From Acidicapsa acidisoli (GTDB lineage Bacteria > Acidobacteriota > Terriglobia > Terriglobales > Acidobacteriaceae): DNA of 64,000 nucleotides. Made by a program: the position numbers and the translations under genes. The DNA lies in contig NZ_JAGSYI010000004.1 in assembly GCF_025685625.1 (NCBI RefSeq), positions 434,001-498,000 of the forward strand. The letters run 5' to 3'. Positions 63,101 through 64,000 of the stretch are shown piece after piece. The notes below the pieces were generated by a model. It was given only the letters and a program-made list of their open reading frames with translations, was not told where the DNA came from and ran no database searches. The number at the start of each line of letters is the position of its first letter. The stretch's first letter is position 1.

Positions 63101-64000
63101 AAGAGCTTATCTTTCCAGAGTGGACCGCCAACGGTGCCGCCGATCGTGTCCCGGTGAAGCTCGGGATTTACGAGCGCATTCGGGAGCGTGCCCTGGATAT
63201 TTGCCAGTTTGAAGAAAAACGGCGCGGCGTTGAAGACATTGGTTGCGCGGGTCCCGAAAGCCGAGCCATGCCACTTGTTGGAACCAGTGCGCGTGTTGGC
63301 GTCAATCTGGGCACCGCTGGTGGCTCCCTGCTGGGCGTCGTACATGGAAGTGTTGACGCGTAGTTCCTGGAGGAAGTCCGGCGGCGGCGAGGGCATGCCG
63401 TTGCCGTTGGAGCCATATACCGAGGTGCCGTTTTGAATGGACCCGGCCGTGTTGCTGCCCTCGCCGATGTTGAAGTTATAGCGCTGCGAAGTATCCTGGC
63501 TGGAGCTCTTGCCATTAAATAAGTTGGTGACGTCTACACCATTCACCTGGAAGGTATTCGACGTGTCGCGCTGGCCGTTGGCCCAGATGGGCTGGTTGCC
63601 CAAGCCCGCATTGGTACCGACGCCGCTCAGCAACTCGGCGTTGACGCCGGGAGCGAGAACTGCCAACTGGGTAAAGCTGCCAGTTGCGAGTGGGGTCTCC
63701 TCAATTTCTGCTGCATCCAGTGTGTAGCCGTTCGTCGCATCCGTTGCGTTGAGCAGCGGATTTGCGGTCACTTCCACCGACTCGGAGACTTTACCCACCT
63801 TGAGGGTACCGTTCACTGTCGTGGCGTGGGCTTCCTGCACCGTAACGCCGGACAGGTCGGTGGTGTCGAATCCGTCGTGGGTGATTGTCACCTTGTAGGT
63901 GCCGATGGGCAGATTGAATATCTGAAAGAACCCGTTCGCCTGAGACCTGGCCGTGCGTGTCAGATCGATCTGGCTATTGGTCACCGAGATTGTTGCGTCT
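60184..64000 (-). CDS. Oar-like TonB-dependent receptor (5' end outside the window)
   Basis: This is the largest receptor, with at least 1,270 residues visible. The frame is open to the right edge and its first residues (DATISVTNSQIDLTRTARS) are already inside the carboxypeptidase-regulatory-like domain (GFFQIFNLPIGTYKVTITHD), so the signal peptide and start lie beyond 64000. The plug (GLGNQPIWANGQRDTSNTF, GATSGAQIDANTRTGSNKWHG) and the barrel, ending IITMGLHITY, are complete. It carries long Gly/Ser/Asn-rich extracellular-type loops. As with the others, no SusD-like partner or TonB gene is visible. The ligand cannot be told. Confidence 0.92.
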   Translation of the reverse strand, partial: DATISVTNSQIDLTRTARSQANGFFQIFNLPIGTYKVTITHDGFDTTDLSGVTVQEAHATTVNGTLKVGKVSESVEVTANPLLNATDATNGYTLDAAEIEETPLATGSFTQLAVLAPGVNAELLSGVGTNAGLGNQPIWANGQRDTSNTFQVNGVDVTNLFNGKSSSQDTSQRYNFNIGEGSNTAGSIQNGTSVYGSNGNGMPSPPPDFLQELRVNTSMYDAQQGATSGAQIDANTRTGSNKWHGSAFGTRATNVFNAAPFFFKLANIQGTLPNALVNPELHRDTIGGTVGGPLWKDKLFFFGAYQNLHTSDQSTGLSQFDVPYGLTDDRSSAGILNALNSYYTASGAATVSSYNIDPIAMALLNAKLPNGQYMIPSVQNNDPALVTGNLPNVTLIGTTLFNAQQATAAIDYNATATDHVSLKYYYQHDPYSAPYTASKTGGFPENEDSGSQVAAISNTIAIGPRINWEQRLGFARIKVYSNFQQQVTDSGSGGPTFGINFPNATGLPGMTFDDFAYKNKNSSITAGPASDFINDGYFQNRLNPSSNVIFAIGKHTLVAGGGDSYTQLNIRNLRTGLGSVTFSNFPQFLSGVVHSSSVLDSISAQGQNLSNRYYRSNEASGYVQDKYQVLSNLSITAGVRYDYHGAFTEKYGNIFNFDPSLYNVSGSTVTSGSSATGTSTGFTVNNAGFVVAGNNKYYPTKGVSDSTQTGRQWGISPRVGFAWSPKMNGGRVVISGGAGVYYDRGELFNYLSQPAGGGIGGPFGATEAPPLAAAYSGNGTLENPLGSVTVLPPNANPAFFNTQLQTILQGNLANCGAVNNQATFGSGCVSPFYFGAYARDNKLPYSTNYNLKFQWQPLNDLSVSLGYTGNRGFHGVMPIPFNQPQIATPSSPVNGEQYSYGYEVLNASAPPVDSYGDLPAISTEPWDTLDGGNTDFRTPYVGYSPSAALFKAEGNSAYDALETHLEKRISHGLQAGVSYTWSHSLDEQSDIGLFFTGSNPNNIRSSYASSDFDRTNVFSANFLAAVPNVAKDHSLLSYATNGWTLSGIVILQSGEPYSLYEFYGAVASIYYGNFPNLLNPVLGIKNPGNPHAALTGHSGAGRSGLNYIPTIDPSQLAINYLNPGQDGIPPCTSSEPCDGYETDYAPGNQRNIFRQAAQKRADISLRKTFHIWENLSAQYEFNVFNLTNTTSLDIPQDSAQIGQAFVGSTANYGQVTAATSSSVNSIRSQLYVLPQQTGSGPSTVVSNTNFGSVTGTIGSARIITMGLHITY

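Overview
The window looks like a chromosomal segment of an acidobacterium, most likely of the Terriglobia (Granulicella/Edaphobacter/Terriglobus type). This is inferred from four very large Oar-like TonB-dependent receptors with an N-terminal carboxypeptidase-regulatory-like domain, a glycoside hydrolase cluster, small acidobacterial-type exported proteins and the moderate GC content. No rRNA, tRNA, CRISPR array or intact insertion sequence was seen.

Layout. (1) 1-1635, plus strand: the 3' end of a WecG/TagA-type glycosyltransferase, then an HPr-kinase-like protein; this is probably the edge of a polysaccharide or cell-surface cluster. (2) 1730-10376, minus strand: a compact operon of nucleotidyltransferase, methyltransferase, stand-alone GTP cyclohydrolase II, B12-type radical SAM enzyme, zinc-ribbon methyltransferase, amidohydrolase and MGT glycosyltransferase. 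Several junctions overlap or abut, and unannotated short reading frames lie between or after genes. I read it as a biosynthetic cluster for a GTP-derived, methylated, glycosylated product; this is the best candidate here for an undescribed system. (3) 10.4-21.1 kb: decayed gene remnants, a glycine-zipper exported protein, a DUF4157 (eCIS-type) metalloprotease fused to a HET-C-like domain, an Oar-like receptor, an orphan histidine kinase and a short-chain dehydrogenase. (4) 21.1-25.8 kb: a three-gene operon headed by an exported WD40-caspase fusion, with two dyads upstream. (5) 25.9-33.8 kb: redox accessory genes (NmrA-like and SDR enzymes, SRPBCC protein, MFS transporter) arranged around two divergent LysR regulators, with a decayed SDR duplicate.

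(6) 33.97-46.9 kb, minus strand: a polysaccharide utilisation locus with two GH3 beta-glycosidases, a GH39 enzyme, an acyltransferase, an Oar-like receptor, a small exported protein and a membrane protein with a probable cytoplasmic regulatory domain. (7) 47.6-55.9 kb: housekeeping genes including signal peptidase I, a pteridine-reductase-like SDR, groES-groL with a CIRCE operator, a YjbQ-family protein, a TetR regulator divergent from a membrane protein, an exported alpha/beta hydrolase and a small Cys-motif protein. (8) 56.3-64.0 kb, minus strand: two more Oar-like receptors, the last cut by the window edge.

Start sites were moved from the longest open frame to a better-supported codon where a Shine-Dalgarno sequence, family alignment or signal peptide argued for it. 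All calls are from reading the sequence; no database search was run.
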